A stretch of DNA of 64,000 nucleotides from Ruegeria arenilitoris (GCF_013032445.1 NZ_WQCA01000012.1:109038-173037), one strand, 5' to 3'. Positions 46,319-54,629 are shown, numbered from the stretch's first letter. A program made the numbers and translations. The notes: generated by a model from the letters alone, not told the origin.

Positions 46319-46824
46319 CACCAGTCCTTCTTCACGCACGCGGGGCACCGATTACGGTCATCCGTTCGGTCAATCTGGCCGTAATATCCGCAGACACCGC
46401 AGGTCATTCGATCTCGAATGGGCTTCTGTCGAACGCCAAAAAGCCTCTTCCTTTCAGGGTGGCGCTTGCTTGCGACTTCATGCGCGCACCAACAACACAG
46501 TGTAGTGTACCAGCCGTCCAACAGCTGGGTCTCGGCAGCGTTTGAGCATCGCTCACAGGTACGATTTGCTCGTGCAATCGTCGCAGCAATCATCGACTGG
46601 ATGCATCGATCATCACACCTGTGGTAGATGCGGAGCTCTCCCAGCTTTTCCTTGATCTGGAGGATGAAGGGGTAGGTGGCATCCTTTAGATCGCAGTGTT
46701 CTTTGATCTCTGTGAAGAGCGTCGTGACCAAGCCGGACCACCCTTCGGGTGTGCGGCCGAGGTTCTTCTCGACCGACTGCTTGATGTCGTTGAAATCAAT
46801 TGTGTTCGTGACGTCGTTCGCCAT
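46318..46824 (-). CDS. Double zinc-ribbon protein A, first gene of the unknown operon
   Basis: A 168-residue soluble protein, a shorter paralogue of the 352-residue protein two genes downstream. Shared elements are DFNDIKQSV, ILQIKEKLGELRIY, and two Cys pairs (Cys 90, 93, 110, 113 in CERCSN and LCCWCA). A C-terminal ribbon has Cys 142, 145, 160, 163 (CGVCGYYG and CPAC). The start ATG at 46824 is fixed by AGGAGG eight bases upstream. That Shine-Dalgarno site lies in the arm of a perfect 10-bp hairpin whose other arm is the 3' acceptor strand of a tRNA-like sequence. The function is unknown. Confidence 0.7.
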   Translation of the reverse strand: MANDVTNTIDFNDIKQSVEKNLGRTPEGWSGLVTTLFTEIKEHCDLKDATYPFILQIKEKLGELRIYHRCDDRCIQSMIAATIARANRTCERCSNAAETQLLDGWYTTLCCWCAHEVASKRHPERKRLFGVRQKPIRDRMTCGVCGYYGQIDRTDDRNRCPACVKKDW

Positions 46825-46828
46825 GTCT

Positions 46829-46857
46829 GACGCCTCCTGAGGATGGTAGGAGGCGTC
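46829..46857 (-). promoter_or_regulatory. Perfect 10-bp hairpin hiding the Shine-Dalgarno site of the operon
   Basis: On the minus strand GACGCCTCCT, a 9-nt loop, and AGGAGGCGTC form a perfect stem. The second arm contains the AGGAGG ribosome-binding site of the first gene. The first arm is the end of the tRNA-like T-arm plus acceptor strand, so the hairpin and the tRNA fold exclude each other. Confidence 0.65.
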
Positions 46858-46937
46858 GGAATCGAACCGACTCGTGCACTCTAATCTGGAGCAATTACAA
46901 GGATATAAGCCTCGCCCGCATACCAATGCTGCCTCCC
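46844..46937 (-). tRNA. tRNA-like sequence, 94 nt, with long variable arm (candidate, apparent anticodon UAU)
   Basis: Read on the minus strand: acceptor GGGAGGC pairs with GCCTCCT (six Watson-Crick pairs and one G-T), then discriminator A and an encoded CCA. A perfect T-arm follows the rule: GTCGG-TTCGATT-CCGAC. The D-arm is short: GCA-TTGGTA-TGC. The anticodon arm is CGAGG-CTTATAT-CCTTG, with T33, A37 and apparent anticodon TAT. About 20 extra bases (TGCTC, CAGATTA, GAGTGCA) make a class II-like long variable arm. Oddities are the three-pair D-stem and extra G residues before the anticodon stem, so it may be a degenerate tRNA or a tRNA mimic rather than a translating tRNA. It lies 20 bases before the start of the unknown operon. 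Confidence 0.5.
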
Positions 46938-46953
46938 ACGGATTTCGCGTGGG
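46935..46953 (-). promoter_or_regulatory. Hairpin overlapping the 5' end of the tRNA-like sequence
   Basis: CCCACG and CGTGGG form a perfect 6-bp stem with a 7-nt loop. The second arm includes the first three bases of the tRNA-like acceptor strand, so it competes with the acceptor stem from the 5' side, as the downstream hairpin does from the 3' side. Confidence 0.5.
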
Positions 46954-47399
46954 TTATCGACCTCAGGCCGATATTCGATGGCAGTGGATGCGTGTGAACG
47001 TCATGTCCGCAAGCTGAACCAGTTCGTATAACCATGTCAAGACGGAGCGTGCGGCACTTAGAAATTCACCGCGTAGTTCTGGGAACCTTCTAGCATAGCG
47101 TGTGCCCGATACACTGATGCATCTTATTTTGCGGGTCAGTACAGCGTCGAGTAGCTCTCTGACGGCGAAACAATTCGATACCCTGTGATCCGGACTCGAA
47201 CTCAGAAACTCCGTCGATAGTTCGCTCTGAACCGGCGCGCGCCTTTTGATCTGCGTCTGATGGGCTCTGTTCTGGAGAAATACAAAAGTCTTGATCTGAC
47301 CAAACCTCAGCGGCAGCATTGACCTGCATATTTCGAACAATGGAGATACCGGTTGCAAGACCTTGCAAGTTTCAATCCATTTAGCGTCTCGAGTAATTT
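46954..47399. other. Intergenic region between the unknown operon and the cyclase gene
   Basis: 446 bp. It must hold the promoters for the minus-strand operon and the plus-strand cyclase. Open frames here are not supported by start signals or protein character. I see no clear -35/-10 pair. Confidence 0.45.
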
Positions 47400-48377
47400 G
47401 TGATGATACGTTCCTCACCTGAATTGCTGGCGGTTTCGAGGCGTTGGTATGAAATACTCAGAACCAAGAAGAATACTGACGAGTTGCAGGATTTTCTGTC
47501 GCAAGCAGATGAACTAAGGTTCGTTGGCACAGGCGAAGGTGAGTTTTGGAGCGGGCAAGCAGTTCGCGATGGGGTTAGCGGATTTTTTGCGGAGATCCCG
47601 GCACCCGTGGTTTTCGAAGAAGTTGAAGCTGAGGCCTTCGAAAACGGAGAAACGGGATGGTCATCCTTCGTCCATAAGATTCAGTTTGTCGGCTTTGATG
47701 AAGCCGTCTTTTATCGCACCGTCCTGATTTTTGTCCTTGAGGGAGCGGCCTGGAAGATCATCAATCGCCACGCTTCAGTGCCCACTCCAAATATTGAACT
47801 CGTGGGTAAAGAGCAGCTGGCCATCCAAAAACTGGTTGATGCTGCGCGTGAAGATGGACCCGAGCTGGTCCAAACCGAAGGTTTGGCTTCGGTACTTTTC
47901 ACTGATGTGGAGGGCAGCACAACGTTGGCGGAGGCGTTGGGCGATCAGCGTTGGTCGGTGCTGATCGAAAACCACTTCCAAGTCTTGGCGGCGATCATTG
48001 AAAAGTATCATGGCCAGTTCGTGAAATCCCTTGGAGACGGAACGTTGTCCGTCTTTCCGTCCGCGAAAGAAGCACTAACGGCCGCTATCAAGATTCAGGG
48101 GGCCATTGCATCGGCTTCCGAGGAGCCATCTTTCGGTGTCCGGATTGGGATTCATACTGGTGATGTCGTGCAATCTCGTGGAGATTTTTTCGGTACGGTG
48201 GTCAATAAAGCGTCACGCATAACGACCGTTGGTGCGGCGGGCGAGATACTCGTTTCAGATGCGACTCGCGCCATGGTCGGAGGACGAACCGATTTCTCAT
48301 TTTCTGAAATAGAACCAAGACTCCTGAAAGGTCTACGCGGCCACCACGTTTTGTATCGGCTGGATTGGCAAGATTAA
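47400..48377 (+). CDS. Class III adenylate/guanylate cyclase with N-terminal SnoaL/NTF2-like domain
   Basis: 325 residues. Residues about 8-127 form an alpha+beta domain of the SnoaL/NTF2 type, likely a small-ligand sensor (WYEILRTKKN, FWSGQAVRDGV, WKIINRHAS). Residues about 160-325 are a class III nucleotide cyclase: metal-binding Asp at about 169 (LFTDVEGST) and at about 213 (SLGDGT), followed by RIGIHTGDVV and NKASRI. It should make cAMP or cGMP in the cytosol. The start is GTG at 47400 or ATG at 47403. Single gene, upstream of the convergent DUF2779 gene. Confidence 0.85.
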   Translation: MMIRSSPELLAVSRRWYEILRTKKNTDELQDFLSQADELRFVGTGEGEFWSGQAVRDGVSGFFAEIPAPVVFEEVEAEAFENGETGWSSFVHKIQFVGFDEAVFYRTVLIFVLEGAAWKIINRHASVPTPNIELVGKEQLAIQKLVDAAREDGPELVQTEGLASVLFTDVEGSTTLAEALGDQRWSVLIENHFQVLAAIIEKYHGQFVKSLGDGTLSVFPSAKEALTAAIKIQGAIASASEEPSFGVRIGIHTGDVVQSRGDFFGTVVNKASRITTVGAAGEILVSDATRAMVGGRTDFSFSEIEPRLLKGLRGHHVLYRLDWQD

Positions 48378-48462
48378 GTGTTGGGGGCGCCGTAACTCCG
48401 GTAAATCGCCTAGTCTACTTGGGGAGCAGCACCGCAAGTTGTTTTGAGGTTCGCGGCACACC

Positions 48463-49935
48463 TCACATCGCCAGCAATTCGCGATGAATGGCGACCATTG
48501 CCCAAGTGTCGCGCGTACAATACGCAACGAGATCAGAATAGACCTTCTCGCGCGCTGGATCATCCGGTTCGGTCAGTGTAACGTCCTTCCAAAGGCGAGA
48601 CGCGCTCGCCCCCTCTTTGATGTCCAGATCATCGTATGAAAGTTCTGGCAAAAACGCTGGAAGAACGGCCTTGATAGAGGCGCTTCCCTTGAACGCGGGA
48701 TCGTTGATCACTTCATCCGCAAACGGCTTCATCAAATCTACAACACGAGCATTTAGGCCTTCCAGAAACTCAGCGTGCTCTGGATAAGTTTCCGCCATTT
48801 CCGTATTGCGCGATTTTTCGAACGGCGCATACCAAACCACTACAGAGCCAACGTCCCCCATGTCCTCACGAAGTCTGTTAAGTAAGGCTGGCATCGGATT
48901 ACTGGCGTTTCGGTGGAGATACTCCCTGTGCTCTATTTCTCCGCCAGGCTGATGCTGGATATGCAAGGAATACTGGAAAGCGACTTGCTGATAGGGGCGC
49001 GTTCCGTTCCAAGGTGACAGCAAACTTTGAGACGTCTCGTAGTCAAAGTAATAAACCGGATAGACAATCTCGCTCAGAAACCTGCTCAACTCCTGATGAT
49101 CGATAGTGCGTGCACCGTTCGCCAGAGCTCTCAAGTAGCGTTGCGTCGACTTGCCCAACACAGATGGATCACTGATCTCGTCAATCTTTGTGATCCCGTC
49201 TGCGATGAGTTCCGAGGCTTTTTCCGCATTCATGAACGGAAGGCGGTGGATACTGTCATGCGCGAGAGGTGGGTCGAGTTTTTCGCGGATCTCCAGCCAT
49301 TCACCATAGGATTTAAGGCGCGCACTTTCAGGGGACGGATCAGGCATCGTACCGCTGGCAACGACGCTCAATGCCTGATCGATACGCGTGCGTGTTTTTT
49401 CGAGCTGCTCAGTCACCGCATCCGTGATGTCAGTGATGCTGACAAGCTCTTGCGGATTGATTTCGCCGTTTCTGACGTAATCACGGTTCACATGTGCCAC
49501 TTCGCAGCGCGCAATGGGGAACCCCGCTGCCTCAAGCACGACACGCTGGAATGCGAGATCAAAAGTGTGTTCGGGCTTTGCAGATGTCCCGCTCTTGATC
49601 TCTGTCAGAACGTACCCATCGCCACTGCGGCTCACGATGTCGGAGATGCAAGTTATGGTTCCATCTTCATAGCGTCCCTGCGCCACTGCGTTTGCACCGT
49701 TTCTCCAAGCCTCCAAAGTACGCGCGGGCAGAGCCTGGTATTCTGAAAAATCTGAAAAACCGAGGCGAACGAGATCACCAAATAGCTCCTCAGCATATGG
49801 CTCAAACGCGTGCCCCTCGTCAAAACGCGCTTGCAATGAAGGGTCAATCGGCGGCAGCAGATGCCTGGCGTGTTTCTTGATCCATAGCCAGGCGGGGTGC
49901 CTGAGAAACATCATGTAATCTGATTTGGATAGCAT
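48463..49935 (-). CDS. DUF2779 protein: Cas4-like nuclease fused to RNase H-like exonuclease
   Basis: 490 residues. The N-terminal half is a PD-(D/E)XK/Cas4-like domain with Asp at about 99 (CISDIVSR) and E-x-K at about 112-114 (VLTEIKSGT). The C-terminal half is the DUF2779 DEDD-type RNase H-like domain, with VYYFDYETSQ, WYAPFEKSRN, and a late Asp in YCTRDTWAMV. The family is suspected to act in DNA repair or defence. Only one of the usual four Fe-S cysteines of Cas4 is seen (C96), so the Fe-S cluster is probably absent. There is no CRISPR array or cas gene nearby. Confidence 0.8.
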   Translation of the reverse strand: MLSKSDYMMFLRHPAWLWIKKHARHLLPPIDPSLQARFDEGHAFEPYAEELFGDLVRLGFSDFSEYQALPARTLEAWRNGANAVAQGRYEDGTITCISDIVSRSGDGYVLTEIKSGTSAKPEHTFDLAFQRVVLEAAGFPIARCEVAHVNRDYVRNGEINPQELVSITDITDAVTEQLEKTRTRIDQALSVVASGTMPDPSPESARLKSYGEWLEIREKLDPPLAHDSIHRLPFMNAEKASELIADGITKIDEISDPSVLGKSTQRYLRALANGARTIDHQELSRFLSEIVYPVYYFDYETSQSLLSPWNGTRPYQQVAFQYSLHIQHQPGGEIEHREYLHRNASNPMPALLNRLREDMGDVGSVVVWYAPFEKSRNTEMAETYPEHAEFLEGLNARVVDLMKPFADEVINDPAFKGSASIKAVLPAFLPELSYDDLDIKEGASASRLWKDVTLTEPDDPAREKVYSDLVAYCTRDTWAMVAIHRELLAM

Positions 49936-50043
49936 CGAATAATTTGCATTCCAGAATTGATGAAATCAGTGGAAGACTATCGCGCCCAGCTATTGAGAGT
50001 AACTTTTCTTTGGTGAAGTAGGCGTCACAACTCTATTACAGCC

Positions 50044-50820
50044 TCATGTAAATCGCACCGACAGCTCGGTGTCCATGACACCACCAAAGCCCGCTGACCA
50101 TTGTTCGCCCGGAAACACTGGCCATGCGTCTGTCAAAGTACCAGTTGTGACTAGCTCGCCTCCTTGAAGCTGGTCGGCGTCTGAGAGCAGAGAAATAAGA
50201 TGAGCCAGGACTTCAATTGGGCCACCGAGCGCGTTTTCACCCTTGCCGGACTCGATGGCCTCGGTGCCCTTGAACAATGCTAGAGGCACTTCGGCCAAGC
50301 CGGTCAAGACATCATGCGTCGCCTCGATTTTGTCGCCAAGAACAAGGCAGCCGTGCAATCCTTGTGCTGCGATTGAGTCTTCGACCGAGAATTTCCAGTT
50401 GGGATAAATCGATTGAACAATTTCAAATCCCGGGGCAACCCAATCCACGCAACCTGCCAACTGCTCATTGTTCATTTCAGCCGTCGGCGCATCGCCGAGG
50501 CCAAGTACGATTTCTGGCTCGATTCTCGGTTCTGAATACCTTGCCAAGTTTACCGGCTGATCAGTCGAAAACAGCCCATCTGAGTGAACCTCTCCCCAAA
50601 TGGGTTGATCTACGCCATAAACAGGCCAAATCGCGCGGTTCGTGAAGCCGACCTTCCGGCCAACTCTCTTTTTGCCCTGAAGCTCTCGGACGCGACTTGC
50701 AATCGAATAAGCATCATCCAGCGTTAGCTGTTCGGTCTCTGAAGACAGTTTAGATATCTGCTGGGCAGAGGTCAGGGCATCAGCGATTTTCTGAGCGTTA
50801 GCTTCAATATCTCTTGTCAT
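50044..50820 (-). CDS. 2-keto-4-pentenoate hydratase family protein
   Basis: About 258 residues, fumarylacetoacetate hydrolase/hydratase superfamily. Typical segments are GRKVGFTNRAIWPVYGV, the metal ligands in EPRIEPEIVLGLG, and the DWVAPGFEIVQS region. The family hydrates 2-hydroxypenta-2,4-dienoate in aromatic meta-cleavage pathways or decarboxylates related keto acids. No other meta-cleavage genes are adjacent, so the substrate is open. The start is taken at 50820 (MTRDIEANAQKIADAL); an ATG 13 codons earlier is less likely. Single gene. Confidence 0.85.
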   Translation of the reverse strand: MTRDIEANAQKIADALTSAQQISKLSSETEQLTLDDAYSIASRVRELQGKKRVGRKVGFTNRAIWPVYGVDQPIWGEVHSDGLFSTDQPVNLARYSEPRIEPEIVLGLGDAPTAEMNNEQLAGCVDWVAPGFEIVQSIYPNWKFSVEDSIAAQGLHGCLVLGDKIEATHDVLTGLAEVPLALFKGTEAIESGKGENALGGPIEVLAHLISLLSDADQLQGGELVTTGTLTDAWPVFPGEQWSAGFGGVMDTELSVRFT

Positions 50821-51029
50821 ATTCGCATTATACGGACCAAGGGCTGGATTACGATGCAATCCAGATTTTGAAGGTCTATAATCGAAAACTCAAAGGTTAG
50901 CACTGAAAGTGTTGATACCTTCTGCATCAAATGGGCTAGTCCAAGGCGTTCTGGCGACAAAAAAACTCCACCCGTTGCTGCACCCTAAAAATTATGCTCC
51001 CCAACTGGTACTAACAGTTCAATTGCAAC

Positions 51030-51650
51030 TTAGAGCGACGAGATGGCATTGATCACTGCTTCTCGGTTCTGAACAGCGCCGGTTTGTAGATACTCCATAG
51101 CTTTGAGAGCAGCTTCATGGGCTTGGAAAGATGACCCGCCAACGCAATCTTCTACAACGCGGCAGAAGTAGTCTGATTGGTGGCCATCGACGAATGTGTA
51201 GTGTACACAAACATCTGTCAGCCCGCCGCACAACAAAAGTGTGTCCACCTTTAAACCGCGCAGCAGGATTTCGAAATCGGTTCCAAAAAACGCAGAATAC
51301 CGTCGCTTCAGGACGATGTAATCACCTTTGCGATATCCCATCTCATCTTTTGCAACTTCCGTTCTTGGATCACCTTCGAGACAGTGTATGTCTTCGTCAC
51401 CATCCAGCTCACGGCCGAAGTCTATCTTATCGGGACGATGGATTTCCTGAACGAAGATGACGGGCACATTGTTGTCATGCGCGGCGTCAACCAAATCGCG
51501 CGCAGCGATCATGCGCTCTTTGTAACCCGGCATGTTGTCAATGGAGCGCACTTCGCTGTCATCAATAAACGTGCTCTTTTGAATGTCGATTAAGATCAGG
51601 GCAGGTCTACCCTCGATCAGTTTCTTGGCTGGTTTGGTTTTGGTTGTCAC
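51030..51650 (-). CDS. Isochorismatase-like cysteine hydrolase
   Basis: 206 residues. The fold's catalytic triad is visible: Asp in LILIDIQKS, Lys in IVLKRRYSAF and Cys in GGLTDVCVHYT. The cis-peptide region around LLLCGG is also typical. Members hydrolyse nicotinamide, ureidoacrylate, N-carbamoylsarcosine or isochorismate; the substrate is not deducible. Single gene, same direction as the hydratase gene but about 210 bp from it. Confidence 0.88.
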   Translation of the reverse strand: MTTKTKPAKKLIEGRPALILIDIQKSTFIDDSEVRSIDNMPGYKERMIAARDLVDAAHDNNVPVIFVQEIHRPDKIDFGRELDGDEDIHCLEGDPRTEVAKDEMGYRKGDYIVLKRRYSAFFGTDFEILLRGLKVDTLLLCGGLTDVCVHYTFVDGHQSDYFCRVVEDCVGGSSFQAHEAALKAMEYLQTGAVQNREAVINAISSL

Positions 51651-51926
51651 GTTCGACCTCTAATCTGCCAGGTCGTCCTGAAGATACGCCGGTAATTAGC
51701 CGGGTCGTCCCAGCGGGCAGATCAATTTTGACTAAATGTGCAACTGAGTATGGTCAAGGCCGTGCTGCGTTGTTTTGGAATGAAAACTGTATACTCGCGC
51801 CCAGGGCAACATTGCCCGCAAATTGCCGTTAGGGGTTAAGTGTAGCGATGGTCTGTACCCAGCCCAGAATGGGCAGCTAAATACGGAATATAGCAATTCA
51901 GAAAAATTGTGACTTCCGACCAGCGG

Positions 51927-52784
51927 CTACTCAATTGCAGTGCGAAATGTTGAGGTAAGCCGTTTGTTCAAACCGTAATGAGGTTCGGCTGAAGAACCGT
52001 AGTGCAATTCCGCCAATGCAGCGATGTCATTGAAAATCACTACGGAGCCGCCTTCTTCATTCGCGTAAACTAGTAGTTTTTGGCAAAAGGCATCCAAACC
52101 AATTGCCGGAAAGCCCGCCATAGCTACGCCACCGGGTGCTGGTCCGCCGAACAGTAAAAGTACCGCCTCCGGCAGGTCCACCCCCAGTTGGGACGCTTCG
52201 GTCGCAAAATCGATTTCCCCAAACCAGACAGTATCGTCCTGCCCCATCACGGCTGTCCTGAGACGTTCGACTGCCTCTGGTACGCTGAGCTGAGATCGCA
52301 GTTCGATGACCCCATAGTCGGCAAACAATCCGCTGATTGGCGCTGGTGCTGCATCCAAGCCGTTCAGAACTTCGAGCAGCTTGCTTTCAAATGTATTTAA
52401 CGCTTGGGTGTCATTCAGACCATGCCGCACTTTGAGAAACTGAGAGTCTGTATAGGCGATCTGCGGGCGATCATCCTGATCGAAGGAAAGAGCGCGAAAA
52501 GGAAGGTCCAAACCTGCTCGTATGTTCTCTTCCAGAATGGGCGTGTTTACCTCTGGATCAGAGAAAATGAGTACACGTGATGCTGGCATTACTACGCCTT
52601 CAGCTTTGGCCAAGCGCGCGTGATCTATCGATGCGATTGGAGTAGCTCCCGCTTCGACAACGGCAGTCTCAAGCTCTAAAAAGTTTTTGTCCACCGCAGT
52701 CTGGACAGATGACGATTGAGCCAGACCGGATGTCGAAACCGACGCAGTTGTAATGATCGAGAGAACAAAGAAAAACCTCAGCAC
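51927..52784 (-). CDS. Exported DUF302 protein with two DUF302-like domains
   Basis: 285 residues with a signal peptide (FFVLSIITTASVSTSGLAQ). The first DUF302 domain (residues about 35-125) has the family pattern ASIDHARLAKAEG, then VLIFSDPEVNTPIL and LDLPFRALSF. The second, more diverged copy covers residues about 160-285 (VWFGEIDFATEASQLGVDLP, then LLLFGGPAPGGVAM). DUF302 domains bind unknown ligands in the periplasm or cytosol. It is followed, after 16 bases, upstream on the same strand by the DUF4345 gene, so the two are an operon. Confidence 0.82.
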   Translation of the reverse strand: MLRFFFVLSIITTASVSTSGLAQSSSVQTAVDKNFLELETAVVEAGATPIASIDHARLAKAEGVVMPASRVLIFSDPEVNTPILEENIRAGLDLPFRALSFDQDDRPQIAYTDSQFLKVRHGLNDTQALNTFESKLLEVLNGLDAAPAPISGLFADYGVIELRSQLSVPEAVERLRTAVMGQDDTVWFGEIDFATEASQLGVDLPEAVLLLFGGPAPGGVAMAGFPAIGLDAFCQKLLVYANEEGGSVVIFNDIAALAELHYGSSAEPHYGLNKRLTSTFRTAIE

Positions 52785-52800
52785 TTTAACACTTCCTGTT

Positions 52801-53175
52801 TCATTGTACTTTTCTCAGGGAAACCGCCGCCAGAGCTGCAAAAGCTATCTCGGCCGCAAGGTAAAATAGAAGCAACCCGTTTGGAACTCCATCGATAAGA
52901 ATGCTTAGCATGCGTCCACCAGCCAGTCCCGACATAAACAAAAACAGAACCCAAAGCGCAGGGCGTTGTAATTCTGGTTTCGAAGCAGCCGCCAACCAAA
53001 ACAACGCGTTTGCCAGGTAAAGACCCATAATCGCTCGGAACACGTGGGTTTGGTTCGTTCCTTCCACTGGAAATCCCAGTAAAACTGGGATCGAACTACC
53101 CGGCATCAGGCCATATGATAACGCAATTGGCACGAGGCCGACAGCAGCAAGCAGAAGGACTAATCTGGCACTCAT
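52801..53175 (-). CDS. DUF4345 family membrane protein
   Basis: 124 residues with four predicted transmembrane helices. It matches the DUF4345 pattern, including GTNQTHVFRAIMGLYLANAL and GGRMLSILIDGVPNG. The function of the family is unknown. The start at 53175 has AAGGAG upstream and is preferred over an earlier frame opening at 53238. It is the first gene of a two-gene operon with the DUF302 protein. Confidence 0.8.
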   Translation of the reverse strand: MSARLVLLLAAVGLVPIALSYGLMPGSSIPVLLGFPVEGTNQTHVFRAIMGLYLANALFWLAAASKPELQRPALWVLFLFMSGLAGGRMLSILIDGVPNGLLLFYLAAEIAFAALAAVSLRKVQ

Positions 53176-53410
53176 GGAGGACTCCTTCTCGTAGAGGTTT
53201 CGCTTTGTTGCGAAATTCCTAGTCGGTTTTTTGGGCACCCGATGATCCGAGCCGGATGCCCAAACAGCACTCAGAAAAGCATATTGTATGCCTCATTAAC
53301 CTTCTGAGAGATGACACCTTCGGTTGATGTCTATTCGTCAACTTAACCTTGGTTGGATACCAGCTTCCCACTCGGAAGAATTCCTCTAAGGCTTCAAGAT
53401 GTGCCTGGCG

Positions 53411-54622
53411 CTACTGCTGCTTTCGTTTGACCGAAATAATGCAGCCAGAGTGTTTTGGATGCCGAGCAGGTACATCCCGTGCCATTGCGTCCACGTTTCC
53501 GAGGTGCCGCAACGCTCCGTTGTTCAGCAACACGCCTCGTCCAGCATCATACCGGCGCTGTCCAAATCCGCTGGCTACGCATTCCCAGTCTTCCTTGGCT
53601 GCCGCGTCGCGGAATCTCGGTAGGTCGTGCGGGTCATGTCGTCCAGGTGTTGCTGCGACGTGATCGTGTTTCTTCGCATTGCTTTGGTGGGTTAAATGGT
53701 GGGTCACTTGTGTTGTGCCAGGTTGCTGGACAGTACCGGTTGTCGGCCTCGGCTTAGGGCGCATGATTGTCACGACGCCTTGTGGTTTCGGATGTCCTGG
53801 GACTGCCACGTGAGTTGCCGTAGGTTTTGGTGTCAACTGTGGAACCTGACCAGGAACCGCCGTGGGAACCTGATTGGGGGTTGCGGTTGGGACAAGCGGT
53901 GGTGTCGCCGTAGTACCGCTGGGTTGCGGAACACGGCCGGGCACTGCGACCGGAATCTGGTTTGGTGTTGCAGTCGGGACGAGCGGTGGCACAGCAGTTT
54001 GTCCAGTGGGCTGAGGTGGGACCTGACCAGGAACTGCGACTGGTATTTGGTTTGGTGTTGCGGTGGGCACAAGTGGCGGCACCGCTGTTGGGCCGGTGGG
54101 TTGAGGCGGAACCTGGCCAGGGGTAGCGACCGGAACTTGATTGGGAGTTGCAGTCGGAACTTGCGGGGGCACCGCGGTGGGACCAGTAGCCAATGGCGGA
54201 ACCTGATTTGGAACAGTTGTCGGAACCCGGTTTGGTGTCGCGTTTGGTGCCAGAGGCGGAGTTAGGGTCGGCGCTACTACCGGCGTGGGAACCTGACCAG
54301 GAACCGCTATTGGTGTCGCAATAGGAACCTGACCGGGAATTGCGTTCGGGACCGCGCCCGGCGCAAGGACTGGAACAGTAACGGACGTGGGCGTTTGCTG
54401 CGTTCCCTTAGGCGGCAACTGATTTGCCACCGGCTGAGTTGGGCCAGTAACTTGATTACCTGCCCCTTGCCCACCAGCCTGCCCGCATCCTTGGCTCGAC
54501 TGGTGTGGGTTCCCTACGCCTCGGCACCACCCGTAGTGATTTCCGCGGGCAAAGACCTGAGTAGCGGCCAGTTCTGCAATTAGACAAGTTGCGGTAAGTA
54601 CAGCAATTCGGTTCAGTTTCAT
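53411..54622 (-). CDS. Exported proline/threonine-rich repeat protein, partner of a TpsB transporter
   Basis: 403 residues. A signal peptide ends near VFARG. It is followed by a Gly/Gln-rich linker and residues about 80-275 made of VP, TP and NQVP blocks with an exact 30-residue period. A basic, His-rich stretch (290-335) leads to a C-terminal domain (about 345-403) with two Cys (DWECVASGFGQRRYDAGRG and SGCIISV). The repeats should form an extended polyproline-like rod. It begins eight bases after the TpsB gene, so they are an operon. It lacks the TPS haemagglutinin-like secretion domain normally found in TpsA substrates. Confidence 0.75.
   Translation of the reverse strand: MKLNRIAVLTATCLIAELAATQVFARGNHYGWCRGVGNPHQSSQGCGQAGGQGAGNQVTGPTQPVANQLPPKGTQQTPTSVTVPVLAPGAVPNAIPGQVPIATPIAVPGQVPTPVVAPTLTPPLAPNATPNRVPTTVPNQVPPLATGPTAVPPQVPTATPNQVPVATPGQVPPQPTGPTAVPPLVPTATPNQIPVAVPGQVPPQPTGQTAVPPLVPTATPNQIPVAVPGRVPQPSGTTATPPLVPTATPNQVPTAVPGQVPQLTPKPTATHVAVPGHPKPQGVVTIMRPKPRPTTGTVQQPGTTQVTHHLTHQSNAKKHDHVAATPGRHDPHDLPRFRDAAAKEDWECVASGFGQRRYDAGRGVLLNNGALRHLGNVDAMARDVPARHPKHSGCIISVKRKQQ
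53816..54262 (-). repeat. Tandem 90-bp repeats in the Pro-rich gene
   Basis: About five copies of a 90-bp unit (one copy is 87 bp), each encoding 30 residues with the pattern TAVPPLVPTATPNQIP then VAVPGQVPPQPTG. Copies differ by scattered base changes, several of them silent, which suggests older duplication with selection on the protein. Confidence 0.8.
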
Positions 54623-54629
54623 AACATCC

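Noticed and set aside
46963..47418. Minus-strand frames between the tRNA-like sequence and the cyclase gene
   Set aside because: No start signal, no protein character, and one overlaps the cyclase start; treated as non-coding.
48463..49935. Cas4 as evidence for a CRISPR-Cas system
   Set aside because: No repeat-spacer array and no other cas gene were seen in the window; the C-terminal domain identifies a DUF2779 protein instead.
53696..54265. Plus-strand frame rich in Trp, Arg and Cys opposite the Pro-rich repeat gene
   Set aside because: Its periodic composition is a mirror of the proline repeats; no export signal or ribosome site fits.
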